From a virus, in IMG/VR virus record IMGVR_UViG_3300025880_000012, positions 1 through 64,000 of that record: DNA of 64,000 nucleotides. One strand, 5' to 3'. Below, one piece after another: positions 6,413 through 15,599 of the stretch. The notes below the pieces were generated by a model. It was not told the DNA's origin, searched no databases, and worked only from the letters and a program-made list of their open reading frames with translations. Both the position numbers and the translations under genes were made by a program. How positions within the stretch are numbered: the stretch's first letter is position 1; each line of letters begins with the position of its first letter.

Positions 6413-9400
6413 ATGCCAAATGTAGAAGATAGTGATCAAAGTAAGGAAAATGCATTTTTCTTGGTCAAAGATGTTAGCAAAACACTTATTGGTGGAAAAG
6501 ATGCTGATGGAAATCCTCAAGCTTATTTCGATACATCGGATGTAGGAGTTATACAATCTACAGCCTTATTGCAAAAACTAAATAACTCTGAATTCGTATT
6601 GGGTAGCGAAGGGGAAGTTAATCAAACATGGTTTACATTTTTGCAGCAGGGATCAAAAGTTTACAGTATGGGAGGCAATTCTACCCCAAGTACAGTAACG
6701 ATAACATGGAATAATAGCTCAAACTTAGAATCGGATATTGAAAAATGTAGAGATTTAGAGGTTAATTGGGCCCAATCTGTTTTAGATCAATGGGATACTG
6801 TTGTAACTAGCCCCGGTCCCCCACCATTCTTTAAGCCAATCAATACTAATTTTGGGCAAAAAGTTTTTAATAGTGGGGAGGTGAAAAATGACTTATTATC
6901 AGCTGACCCCTCAATTTCTAGCATAACAAGTAAGGATACTTTGAAATCTTATCTTGAAGATATTATTTCTGGCGCCAACAATCATTCAGTTAAACCAGGC
7001 TCAAGAGGCAGATCCACCATTCCAATTGTTGAGTATTTTAAATTTTACAATTCATCTACTGGCGAAAAATTTGAAAACCCAGGTACTGTTGATGATTTAA
7101 TGACATTAATCAACTCAATTTATGGTAATACAGAATCAGAACAAATTCAAGCCCAAAGAGATAATTTAAGTAATTTTAGTAGTCTTGGAGAAGCTGTTTT
7201 AGCATTTCAGAATTCGACTGAATATTCAGTTGGGCCGTTTGTTCAGGGTGAAGAAAGAATTACTGGGTACCAAAATATTAACACAGAGGAAGCTGTCTCT
7301 GAGATACCAGAAGGTGAAGATATAGCTAATTTTACACCATTAACAGAGATTATTTCAATACTTGACAACTTTAAAAAACAATTTAGTAAATATACTGATT
7401 TAGGAGCTCCAGAACATTTGTTCTCTGGGGTAATGATTAATAATTATTTAATTGAAAACCAAACAATATCCGGTTTAGCTGATACCCCTTCAGGCAATAT
7501 CAGTGGCATGTTATTGGTGAGTGATGGTAGTGGTTTCGATTATGTTAGTCATACATTAACCGGCTTAAGCGATACTCCTACTGGGTATTTGTCAGGCTAT
7601 TATTTGCGTTCTCATGCTAGTGGGTTTGAATATATATCACCAGAAGATTTTGGTGAAAGTATTGACTACTTTACTGGATTAAGTGACACACCGAGCGGGT
7701 ATGTTAGTCATTCTGGTCATTATCTGATAGTAAATGACGGTGAAAGTGGTATACATTTTACAGGTATTGAAAAAATCGCACAAGATTTAACGAATCATGG
7801 TTTTGTTGGGGGCGAAGGGTCAAATCACTTTACAGGACTACAAGATACACCTAGCGATTATAATAGCGGTCACTATTTGCGATCCACTGACAATGGTATA
7901 GAGTATGCTGAACCATCTGAACTGGGGCAAGATATACTCACTAATACTACTGGGTTGGCTAGTGGATATTTACGTATTGATGATGACGGCACAGGTATCG
8001 TTATTGTTGACCGTGAAACTTTTAAAGACGAAATTGATCTACAAGCCGACTTTACAGGACTACAAGATACACCTAGCGATTATAGCGAAGGAGACTACCT
8101 TCGTTCAACCTCAAACGGACTAGAGTACGTTACTACTAGTGGTTTAGCTCAAGATATTGGTGATGAAATCGTTAACAATATAGTGACTGGAGATTTATTG
8201 GGATTCACGGGTCTAAATGATACACCTACAGGTTACGAAACAGGTAAATTTGTACGAGTAAATTCCGCTGGAGATGCGGTAGAGTATTCAGACATTTCGT
8301 TTTTAAACGATGTTATTGATGCACCCGAAAGTCAATTAGTTAGCGGATTTCTGCAGCTCGATAAAGACGGAAAATTAGTTTGGTCTCCAGCAACTACTGA
8401 TGGAGATGTTAGTTTTACCATTACTGGGGCGACACATTTTACTGGCCTACTGGATACACCAAATGCTTATGATAACGGTAAGTTTTTAGCATTTGATGCA
8501 TTTAAAAATCAAATCACAGGCGTGGAGTTAAAACTAGCATCAAGTTTTTACGGGCCTGCAGATGTGATTAACGACCCTAATGATTTAGCTAAGGTAGGAG
8601 ATAAAAAAATATTAGAATACCATAAAACTCAAGAACATGGGTATGAAATCAAATGGGTTGATCAAATTACTGAAATTACAACCTTTACTGGCCTTAACGA
8701 TACTCCAACAAATTACCAAGAAGGTAAATACTTACGTTCTACCGCAGACGGTTTAGAGTATGTTGATATCACAGGTTTAGCTGAAGAAGTATCCGCAGAG
8801 ATCGATTTTCCTGAAGGAGCGACTGGATTCACTGGGTTACATGATACACCAGCAGATTACCAAGAAGGTAAATACTTACGTTCTACCGCAGACGGTTTAG
8901 AGTATGTTGATATCACAGGTTTAGCTGAAGAAGTATCCGCAGAGATCGATTTTCCTGAAGGAGCGACTGGATTTACTGGGTTACATGATACACCAGCAGA
9001 TTACCAAGAAGGTAAATACTTACGTTCTACCGCAGACGGTTTAGAGTATGTTGATATTACAGGTTTAGCTGAAGAAGTATCCTCAGAGATCGATTTTCCT
9101 GAAGGAGCGACTGCATTCACTGGGTTACATGATACACCAGCAGATTACAAAAACTACGAAGATAGATATTTTGTCGTTTCTAGCGGTGATTCCTTAAGCT
9201 ATGAACAAGTTAAATTTTTAGAAAATGTTAAAGATGCTCCAAATGTCAATAACGTTCCTAGTGATGGTACAGGATACTTGCAATTAGTTCAAGAATCAAA
9301 CGAGTGGATTTTAAAATGGGCTCCAGGAACTATCGAGGGTGATATCACTCAAAACTTTCAGGGCACAGAATATTTTACAGGTTTAGAAGATACTCCAACA

Positions 9401-11302
9401 GATTATCAGGAGGGTAAATATTTACGTTCTACCGCAAACGGTTTAGAGTACATTGATATCACAGGTTTAGCTGAAGAGGTATCCTCAGAGATCGATTTTC
9501 CTGAAGGAGTAACTAGATTTACTGGGTTACATGATACACCCATCAACTATAATAATGGTGCTTATTTAAGGTCGACAACTAATGGTTTAGAGTATGCTGG
9601 AATTGAGCCCACTAAATATAACTCAATTAATGATTTGCCAGCTCAAGCCGCAAATCATGACGGAGAAGTGGTTAGAGTAGGTTGTGATTTATATTTATCT
9701 TGCGATGGTGTTTGGAAAAAGTTCAAACAAGAAACGAGTGAAGTTATTGACGACCCTAATGATATCTTTCCTGAATGTGTAGAAACGACAGCAGAAGCTT
9801 TACAGTATCAGCAATATTTTGATGAAGTTATGGCTGCAGGAAATAGTTCTAGTTTTATAGATGGTTTAAACGGAACTTCTGAAAATAGCGATTTAAAATC
9901 TGTTTGCTTATTTAAAAAAGATCTTTATAACTCTGTATCCTGGGGTCAGTCATCCTGGCAAACTAGAGGTTTCTCTAGTATGGGTAACTTTGGAATAGGA
10001 AAAGAGCACGATAGTAATTGTAGTCCTAAATTTAAAAAAGGTAGCGATCAATTGTTTTTTATAATTGATACTCGCATCAGCAGCAGCACTGTAGATACAA
10101 TGGATTTAATTGTGGGAAAAATTAATGATTCATTTCAATACGAGAAAGTGTGGAGTAAAAGAGTAAATAATGAGGGATATAATGGAGTTGCAGATATTAC
10201 TGATGATTTTAAGCATATTGTATATTCCCAAAATAGAGTCAGTTCAACTACTGTATACGATATACATGTATTGGATAACAACGAAACTACTGGCGGTTAC
10301 GAACAAAATAGACCGCCAATCACAATAGAGCTAGCTCAGTCTTTATACAATATAACCCCTTTAAATTCTAATTCAAATTTAGGTATCCTACCATTCAGAA
10401 TATCACAAGATGGAAAAAGAGTATTTGTTATGTTAGGTCATGGAACTGCTACCAACACTAGTTTAAGGTTATTTATTTTTGAATGGAATGGTACAGATTG
10501 GGTTTTGCCTTATGTAATGGATATGCCTACACCCAAAGATGGAGCTGTAACAATGATAACATCATGGATACACTCATTTCTTTTGAATGAAGATGAAAGT
10601 GTAATTTACTTAATTGGAGGCAGGATACAGACAAGTTCAAAATCTGGAGGAGTATTTAGAATAAATTATGAAAATGTATCTATCGGTCCACAAATAGGTC
10701 AAAACTTCTGGAACCATTCATCTAATGGCGTTATGTCAATGAATAATTTAGGTAATATTATTACATCTAGAGACGAGAATAGTTCAGATCCCAACTATAT
10801 ATGGAAGTATAATGAAAATTCTGGAATTTGGGATAGAATTGCAAGCATTAAATCGACATACCTAAGTATGTCTAGGAACGGAAAATTTTTCTTCGATAAA
10901 ACTGGTTTTACTGGAAAAGTTTATTACTATAATGAAAGCACAAACTCATTGATTCAAATAGCTCAAAATTTATCGACAAGTAATACTGGAAACAATGCTG
11001 CAATTTCTGATTCTGGGCAATCAATTGCTTATCCCAATAACACTGCAACTATTGCATTATCTCAAATTCCAGAAGTAGAAGGAGATATTTACAATAATTC
11101 TGTCGTTATTGAAGAGTCTAACTATAAGTGGGGACTTTTTGAAGGGAATACCAATATTAACCTTAGTGGCTCAATAGATACAAATTGTACATTTACTGAA
11201 TGGCAAACCTCTGACGTTAATCTAACTGACTCAAGTAACATTAATACCACCGCAAACATTAATAAAAGTGCATCCATTACAGGTGTATTTAATTGTGGAT
11301 AA
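6413..11302 (+). CDS. Giant repeat-containing tail fibre protein
   Basis: A 1629-residue fibre. Residues 1-350 are a unique N-terminal part. Residues about 350-1070 contain over ten copies of an FTGL-x-DTP-x-x-Y strand unit, including three nearly identical 48-residue copies encoded at 8684-9115. Near 1095-1110, GCDLYLSCDGVWKKF is the Cys module shared with the five following genes. Residues about 1180-1560 are beta-propeller-like, with recurring S-x-DG/NG strands such as ISQDGKRVFVML. The last 70 residues, ending SITGVFNCG, resemble the divergent InlB B-repeat domain. It is the longest member of the fibre family and probably the ancestral or main receptor-binding fibre. Confidence 0.75.
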   Translation: MPNVEDSDQSKENAFFLVKDVSKTLIGGKDADGNPQAYFDTSDVGVIQSTALLQKLNNSEFVLGSEGEVNQTWFTFLQQGSKVYSMGGNSTPSTVTITWNNSSNLESDIEKCRDLEVNWAQSVLDQWDTVVTSPGPPPFFKPINTNFGQKVFNSGEVKNDLLSADPSISSITSKDTLKSYLEDIISGANNHSVKPGSRGRSTIPIVEYFKFYNSSTGEKFENPGTVDDLMTLINSIYGNTESEQIQAQRDNLSNFSSLGEAVLAFQNSTEYSVGPFVQGEERITGYQNINTEEAVSEIPEGEDIANFTPLTEIISILDNFKKQFSKYTDLGAPEHLFSGVMINNYLIENQTISGLADTPSGNISGMLLVSDGSGFDYVSHTLTGLSDTPTGYLSGYYLRSHASGFEYISPEDFGESIDYFTGLSDTPSGYVSHSGHYLIVNDGESGIHFTGIEKIAQDLTNHGFVGGEGSNHFTGLQDTPSDYNSGHYLRSTDNGIEYAEPSELGQDILTNTTGLASGYLRIDDDGTGIVIVDRETFKDEIDLQADFTGLQDTPSDYSEGDYLRSTSNGLEYVTTSGLAQDIGDEIVNNIVTGDLLGFTGLNDTPTGYETGKFVRVNSAGDAVEYSDISFLNDVIDAPESQLVSGFLQLDKDGKLVWSPATTDGDVSFTITGATHFTGLLDTPNAYDNGKFLAFDAFKNQITGVELKLASSFYGPADVINDPNDLAKVGDKKILEYHKTQEHGYEIKWVDQITEITTFTGLNDTPTNYQEGKYLRSTADGLEYVDITGLAEEVSAEIDFPEGATGFTGLHDTPADYQEGKYLRSTADGLEYVDITGLAEEVSAEIDFPEGATGFTGLHDTPADYQEGKYLRSTADGLEYVDITGLAEEVSSEIDFPEGATAFTGLHDTPADYKNYEDRYFVVSSGDSLSYEQVKFLENVKDAPNVNNVPSDGTGYLQLVQESNEWILKWAPGTIEGDITQNFQGTEYFTGLEDTPTDYQEGKYLRSTANGLEYIDITGLAEEVSSEIDFPEGVTRFTGLHDTPINYNNGAYLRSTTNGLEYAGIEPTKYNSINDLPAQAANHDGEVVRVGCDLYLSCDGVWKKFKQETSEVIDDPNDIFPECVETTAEALQYQQYFDEVMAAGNSSSFIDGLNGTSENSDLKSVCLFKKDLYNSVSWGQSSWQTRGFSSMGNFGIGKEHDSNCSPKFKKGSDQLFFIIDTRISSSTVDTMDLIVGKINDSFQYEKVWSKRVNNEGYNGVADITDDFKHIVYSQNRVSSTTVYDIHVLDNNETTGGYEQNRPPITIELAQSLYNITPLNSNSNLGILPFRISQDGKRVFVMLGHGTATNTSLRLFIFEWNGTDWVLPYVMDMPTPKDGAVTMITSWIHSFLLNEDESVIYLIGGRIQTSSKSGGVFRINYENVSIGPQIGQNFWNHSSNGVMSMNNLGNIITSRDENSSDPNYIWKYNENSGIWDRIASIKSTYLSMSRNGKFFFDKTGFTGKVYYYNESTNSLIQIAQNLSTSNTGNNAAISDSGQSIAYPNNTATIALSQIPEVEGDIYNNSVVIEESNYKWGLFEGNTNINLSGSIDTNCTFTEWQTSDVNLTDSSNINTTANINKSASITGVFNCG
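8684..9115 (+). repeat. 144-bp tandem repeat, three near-identical copies
   Basis: Three consecutive units start at 8684, 8828 and 8972. Each encodes 48 residues beginning FTGL-x-DTP and ending FPEGAT. They are almost identical at DNA level, so recent expansion or ongoing copy-number change is likely. A fourth unit at 9116 matches only at its start, and a further related unit begins near 9373. Confidence 0.9.
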
Positions 11303-11304
11303 TT

Positions 11305-13437
11305 ATGAGTAATAACTTACAGCATGTATTGAATCAAGCTTTCTCTGGAATGGGAGATGCTGTTAGAGCAAAACTATATATAACAGGTTTAAATGACACC
11401 CCAACAGGCTACCTTGGACACAGTGGCGATTACCTTGTAGTCAATGACGGTGAAACTGGCATACATTTCACAGGCATAGAAAAAATCGCGGCTGACCTTA
11501 CAGATTATGGATTTATAGGCGGAGATGGAATTACTGGATTTACTGGACTAAAAGATACTCCTACAGGTTACCAAGACCATAGTGGTGATTATCTTGTAGT
11601 AAACGACAACGAAAGCGGCATACATTTCACAGGTATCGAAAAGATCGCGGCTGATTTAGTAGATTATGGATTTGCTGGAGGTGGGGGGTCGACTAATTTT
11701 ACTGGGCTTCAAGACACTCCGAACAATTATAGTGATGGTAGTTATTTAAAATCCACAGCTAACGGTCTAGAGTATGCTGGAATTGTTCCCACTTCTTACT
11801 CAGATGTTTTGAGTTTGCCCAGCAATCCCAATCAGCACGAAGGAGAAGTTGTAAAAGTTGGGTGCGATATTTATCTATCCTGCAACGGAGAATGGCAAAA
11901 GTTAGATACATCAAGCCAAGACGACGTTCCATCATCTTATCCAGCCTGTGTTACCACGACTGAAGAAATGGTAGAGTATGATAAGTATGAGCAAGAAGTT
12001 TCAGATGAATTATCAGAACAAGAATTAATAAATAGCATTAATGGAATCGAAGCGAATACGGACATTAATAATGTTTGTTTATTCACAAAAGATATTTATG
12101 ACGATATTATTCTAGATGAAAATGCAACCTGGCAAAATAGGGGTGATATTGGCAATATTATTGAGCGGCGGTATTCATGGACTAGAGTAAGTGAGGATGG
12201 AACTAAATTTGCTCATGATAGCTCTATAGTTATTGGATCATCCTCATCGAAAAGAAAAACTTATCTATATTTCACCGTGTCAACCTTAAATAAACAAACT
12301 CAAACAATCACCAATAGTCAAACATTTAAAAATGCGAATAGCTTCATTTATATTACTCACAATTTTCAGTGGATTGTCGCAGTAAATTACATTAATGGTG
12401 AAGGAACAGCTTACGATGATACTGGAGGCTTAGACCCACATAGAATTGAAATTCATAAACTAAATACTGCATCCAATATTTATGAATTGCATGAAATTTT
12501 TGATACACCCGAATCACTAAATATAGATTGGATCGGAAGTGACGAGGCCATAATTTCAGAAGACGGTAATCAACTCTTAATTGCTTCGACCGCTTTAGGT
12601 TTAAACAAATTGTACAACTTCGTAAGAAATGGAAATTCATGGGAGCATCTCAATACATTTAGTATACCCGCTATCCCTTCGATAAGACAAATCAATAAAG
12701 ATTTAACTAAAATAGCTATTTATTCGAACAACACAAAGTTATTTGGATTATATAATATTAATTATGAAACTAGTGTTTTAGAAAATATTATAAGTTTGAC
12801 CACTCCTACTGACGGGAGAAAAGACTTAGTTAATGAAAATTTCGACACAGTTCTTCAAACCAAGCACCACGCCGGAAGTGTTTATTGGTATTCTGTATAT
12901 AAATATGATGAAACAAGTAATAGTTTTAAGATAACTAACACTGGAAACCCAAGCGTAGTAGATAAAGACGGGATTAATGCTATTCATCCTACTTATCTTG
13001 ACCTAAATCAAAATAGTATGTCTGAAGATGGAAACATAATAACTCTACCTGGAGTAGGTGTTTACTATTATAATAGCTCAAACGATACTTGGAATTTAAT
13101 GGGGAATAATATTAATACCAATATAAATTTAATGAGCTCAGATGGATCAATTATAGGAACCGAGGATGGTATTGTTAGAGAGATTTACTTTACTCAAGTT
13201 CCTCGCACAAACACTAGCCTTTATAACAATTCAGTACACATTGAAGAATCAACGTACAAGTGGGGGATTTTTAATGGTGACCAGTCGATTAATATCACAG
13301 CATCAGAAAGTGCTGGTTGCACGTTCAGCGAGTGGACAACTGCTGATATTTCTATACTTGGAAACATTAACAGCAATCAAACAACGGCATTAATAAGTCA
13401 AGATACATCAATAACAGGTGTATTTAACTGCGGATAA
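11305..13437 (+). CDS. Receptor-binding fibre paralogue 1 (beta-propeller type)
   Basis: A 710-residue protein. The ATG at 11305 lies two bases after the preceding stop; the in-frame TTG four codons upstream lies inside that stop region and is not favoured. A 30-residue helical N-terminus is followed by two copies of the shared cassette (DTPTGY, SGDYLVVNDGE, GIHFTGIEKIAADL). Next come one FTGL-x-DTP unit, the Cys module GCDIYLSCNGEWQKL, a helical VCLF segment, a beta-propeller-like region (about 290-640) with strands such as ISEDGNQLLIA, and an InlB-repeat-like C-terminus ending SITGVFNCG. It is likely one arm of a multi-fibre adhesion complex. Confidence 0.7.
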   Translation: MSNNLQHVLNQAFSGMGDAVRAKLYITGLNDTPTGYLGHSGDYLVVNDGETGIHFTGIEKIAADLTDYGFIGGDGITGFTGLKDTPTGYQDHSGDYLVVNDNESGIHFTGIEKIAADLVDYGFAGGGGSTNFTGLQDTPNNYSDGSYLKSTANGLEYAGIVPTSYSDVLSLPSNPNQHEGEVVKVGCDIYLSCNGEWQKLDTSSQDDVPSSYPACVTTTEEMVEYDKYEQEVSDELSEQELINSINGIEANTDINNVCLFTKDIYDDIILDENATWQNRGDIGNIIERRYSWTRVSEDGTKFAHDSSIVIGSSSSKRKTYLYFTVSTLNKQTQTITNSQTFKNANSFIYITHNFQWIVAVNYINGEGTAYDDTGGLDPHRIEIHKLNTASNIYELHEIFDTPESLNIDWIGSDEAIISEDGNQLLIASTALGLNKLYNFVRNGNSWEHLNTFSIPAIPSIRQINKDLTKIAIYSNNTKLFGLYNINYETSVLENIISLTTPTDGRKDLVNENFDTVLQTKHHAGSVYWYSVYKYDETSNSFKITNTGNPSVVDKDGINAIHPTYLDLNQNSMSEDGNIITLPGVGVYYYNSSNDTWNLMGNNINTNINLMSSDGSIIGTEDGIVREIYFTQVPRTNTSLYNNSVHIEESTYKWGIFNGDQSINITASESAGCTFSEWTTADISILGNINSNQTTALISQDTSITGVFNCG
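11395..11514 (+). repeat. Shared fibre cassette, copy in paralogue 1
   Basis: A 120-bp segment from GACACCCCAACAGG to GATTATGGATTT, nearly identical in six consecutive fibre genes. It encodes the N-terminal module shared by all of them. A second, more diverged copy follows within this gene at about 11557-11673. Confidence 0.85.
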
Positions 13438-13439
13438 TT

Positions 13440-15584
13440 ATGAGTATACAAGATAGGTTAAACTCAGCTAAGTTGATTGGGCAAACAATTGACCAAAGAT
13501 TATATATTACTGGCTTACACGACACCCCAACAGGCTATCTCGGCCACAGCGGAGATTATCTCGTAGTAAACGATGGTGAAAGCGGCGTACATTTCACAGG
13601 TATCGAAAAGATCGCGGCTGATTTAGTAGATTATGGATTTACTGGAGAAAGCTCAACGATACCGAGTTACACAGATCTTCCAGATGTCACAGAAAACGAT
13701 GGTAAAATAGTAGCCTCTGGATGCGATCTTTATCATTCATGCAATGGAACATGGAATAAAATCGGTGGTGAATCGATACCTCCACCAGCCGAAGCTCCAG
13801 GATGTGTAACGAATCTCGAAGAATATAACCAATACCAAGAGTACAAAGATGATTTTTTAGCGGATAATCTAGGTAACACATTTGATCAAATGTTAAACTC
13901 GAATAATGATATTAGCAATCTAATCTTTGATGTCTGTTTGTTTCCTGAATCAAACCTAGAGAACGAAAGAAATACGGTAGTTATTGATGAAACTACTTAC
14001 AAGTGGGGAATGTTTGCGGGCCCGCAAACAATAAACCTTTCTGCAGAGGGATATTCTGACGGTCAAGGAAACGATTGTGTATTTAGCGAGTGGACGAGTA
14101 GCAATGCAAATTTTGGAGATTCTAGTAGTGCGAATACTACTGTTTTTGTGGATACTGATTTGTCGATCACTGGAAGTTTTGAGTGTTTGATTGCTCCTAG
14201 TCAACCAAGTTGTGATCGAGTAGTTTTACACCTTCAACCAACTGCTGGAGAAACTATCACCGACAAGAGTAGCGACGAACATGCGATCACTGTGGTTGGC
14301 GATACAACAGTAGACAACACCAAAACATTGTTTGGTGAAGACACAATGCATTTTGATGGTAATGGAGATGGAGTGAGTGTTGGTGACACAAGCACATTCA
14401 AATTTTTACATGACGCTAGCACCGATTACACAGTTGAGTGTTGGGTAAATTTCTCAACACTCTCAGCCCTGGTTAATCCAATAATCGGAACTGCAGGGAA
14501 TAGCCATACAACTGGATTTAGCATTTATTATGCTGGTAGCAACAACGACAACAATGAATGGAGAGCGTTAATATGGAGAGGAAGTCAAGATGTACCAGTT
14601 GCTCGTGTAGATATTTCGGATGTACCAGAAACAAACAGATGGTATCATGTGGCTGCAGTACACACGAACAACACATTGTATTTTTATATTGATGGTGTTT
14701 TGGGTGGCTCAAGTTCTGGAGTAAATTATTCTAGCAACGATTGTTGGAGAGAATTGAGGGTGGGTAGCGCTGAAGCTGAAGCAGGTGATAATCGATATTC
14801 AGACTGCCAAATCCAAGACGTGCGCATCAGCAAAAAAGCAGTTTACACTGGCAACTTCACCCCGCCAACAAATTTGCTCGCTAACCTTTGCCCCGAACAA
14901 CCAAGTTGTGAAGATGTAGCTTTACATCTTCAACCTGACACAGGAGAAACTATCACTGATAAGAGTGGTAACGAGCATGTGATCACAACTGTTGGTGATA
15001 CAGTTGTAGACGACACTACCACACTATTTGGTGGCGACACAATCAATTTTGATGGTAACGGAGATTATTTGACGGTCAATCAAACCAGCACATTGAACCT
15101 GGGTGGTAATTTCACCATGGAAGGTTGGTTTTATATAAAAGATCAATGGGGTGTAAACGGTGTGAATTGCTTGGTATCACAATGGACTGACAATAGTGAA
15201 TGCGGTACAAATTGGTCATTAAATATCAGGCAGTCCACAAAGAACTTGGAGTTTGCTAGAAAAACAACTAGTTGTACATCAGGTGTAGTGTTGACCGGTG
15301 GATTTGAATACAACACGTGGACTCATGTGGCTGTGGTTGGCGAAACAACCGAGAACACCATCAAGATGTATGTGAACGGCGGGCAAGCACAACAGTCAAT
15401 AACAGACAAAGACACCCGGAGCGAAAATTTAACATATCCAATATACATAGGAACCAGAAAATTTGCGAACAATGGTGACCCAATGGACTTCGCTGGCCAT
15501 ATTCAAGACTTTCGTATCAGCAAACATGTGGTATACACAAGCAACTTCACCCCGCCAACAAATTTGTTAAACAACCCCTGTTAA
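13440..15584 (+). CDS. Receptor-binding fibre paralogue 2 (two LamG-like domains)
   Basis: A 714-residue protein whose ATG lies two bases after the previous stop, in the same TAATTATGAGT context as paralogue 1. The order is a short helical N-terminus, the shared cassette (about 28-67), the Cys module GCDLYHSCNGTWNKI (about 93-107), a VCLF segment, an InlB-repeat-like domain (about 180-250), and two LamG/concanavalin-like jellyroll domains (about 258-480 and 485-714). Each LamG domain has an FDGNGD strand, an E-x-W-V/F strand, a W-x-HVA-x-V strand and a closing VYT-x-NFTPPTNLL. LamG folds bind carbohydrates, so glycan recognition is likely. Confidence 0.78.
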   Translation: MSIQDRLNSAKLIGQTIDQRLYITGLHDTPTGYLGHSGDYLVVNDGESGVHFTGIEKIAADLVDYGFTGESSTIPSYTDLPDVTENDGKIVASGCDLYHSCNGTWNKIGGESIPPPAEAPGCVTNLEEYNQYQEYKDDFLADNLGNTFDQMLNSNNDISNLIFDVCLFPESNLENERNTVVIDETTYKWGMFAGPQTINLSAEGYSDGQGNDCVFSEWTSSNANFGDSSSANTTVFVDTDLSITGSFECLIAPSQPSCDRVVLHLQPTAGETITDKSSDEHAITVVGDTTVDNTKTLFGEDTMHFDGNGDGVSVGDTSTFKFLHDASTDYTVECWVNFSTLSALVNPIIGTAGNSHTTGFSIYYAGSNNDNNEWRALIWRGSQDVPVARVDISDVPETNRWYHVAAVHTNNTLYFYIDGVLGGSSSGVNYSSNDCWRELRVGSAEAEAGDNRYSDCQIQDVRISKKAVYTGNFTPPTNLLANLCPEQPSCEDVALHLQPDTGETITDKSGNEHVITTVGDTVVDDTTTLFGGDTINFDGNGDYLTVNQTSTLNLGGNFTMEGWFYIKDQWGVNGVNCLVSQWTDNSECGTNWSLNIRQSTKNLEFARKTTSCTSGVVLTGGFEYNTWTHVAVVGETTENTIKMYVNGGQAQQSITDKDTRSENLTYPIYIGTRKFANNGDPMDFAGHIQDFRISKHVVYTSNFTPPTNLLNNPC
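13521..13640 (+). repeat. Shared fibre cassette, copy in paralogue 2
   Basis: Second gene copy of the 120-bp cassette, with a few synonymous changes and GGCGTACAT in place of GGCATACAT. Confidence 0.85.
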
Positions 15585-15599
15585 AGTGTAATAAATATC
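15585..15599 (+). promoter_or_regulatory. GTGTA start-proximal motif
   Basis: AGTGTAATAAATATC directly before the ATG at 15600, overlapping the end of the preceding stop. The first 14 bases match the site before 19031, suggesting the two genes were duplicated together with their control site. Confidence 0.6.

Noticed and set aside
11293-11304. TTG starts giving four extra residues for fibre genes at 11293, 17573 and 20476
   Set aside because: Each lies over the stop codon region of the gene before; the ATG four codons later fits spacing seen in the gene at 13440.
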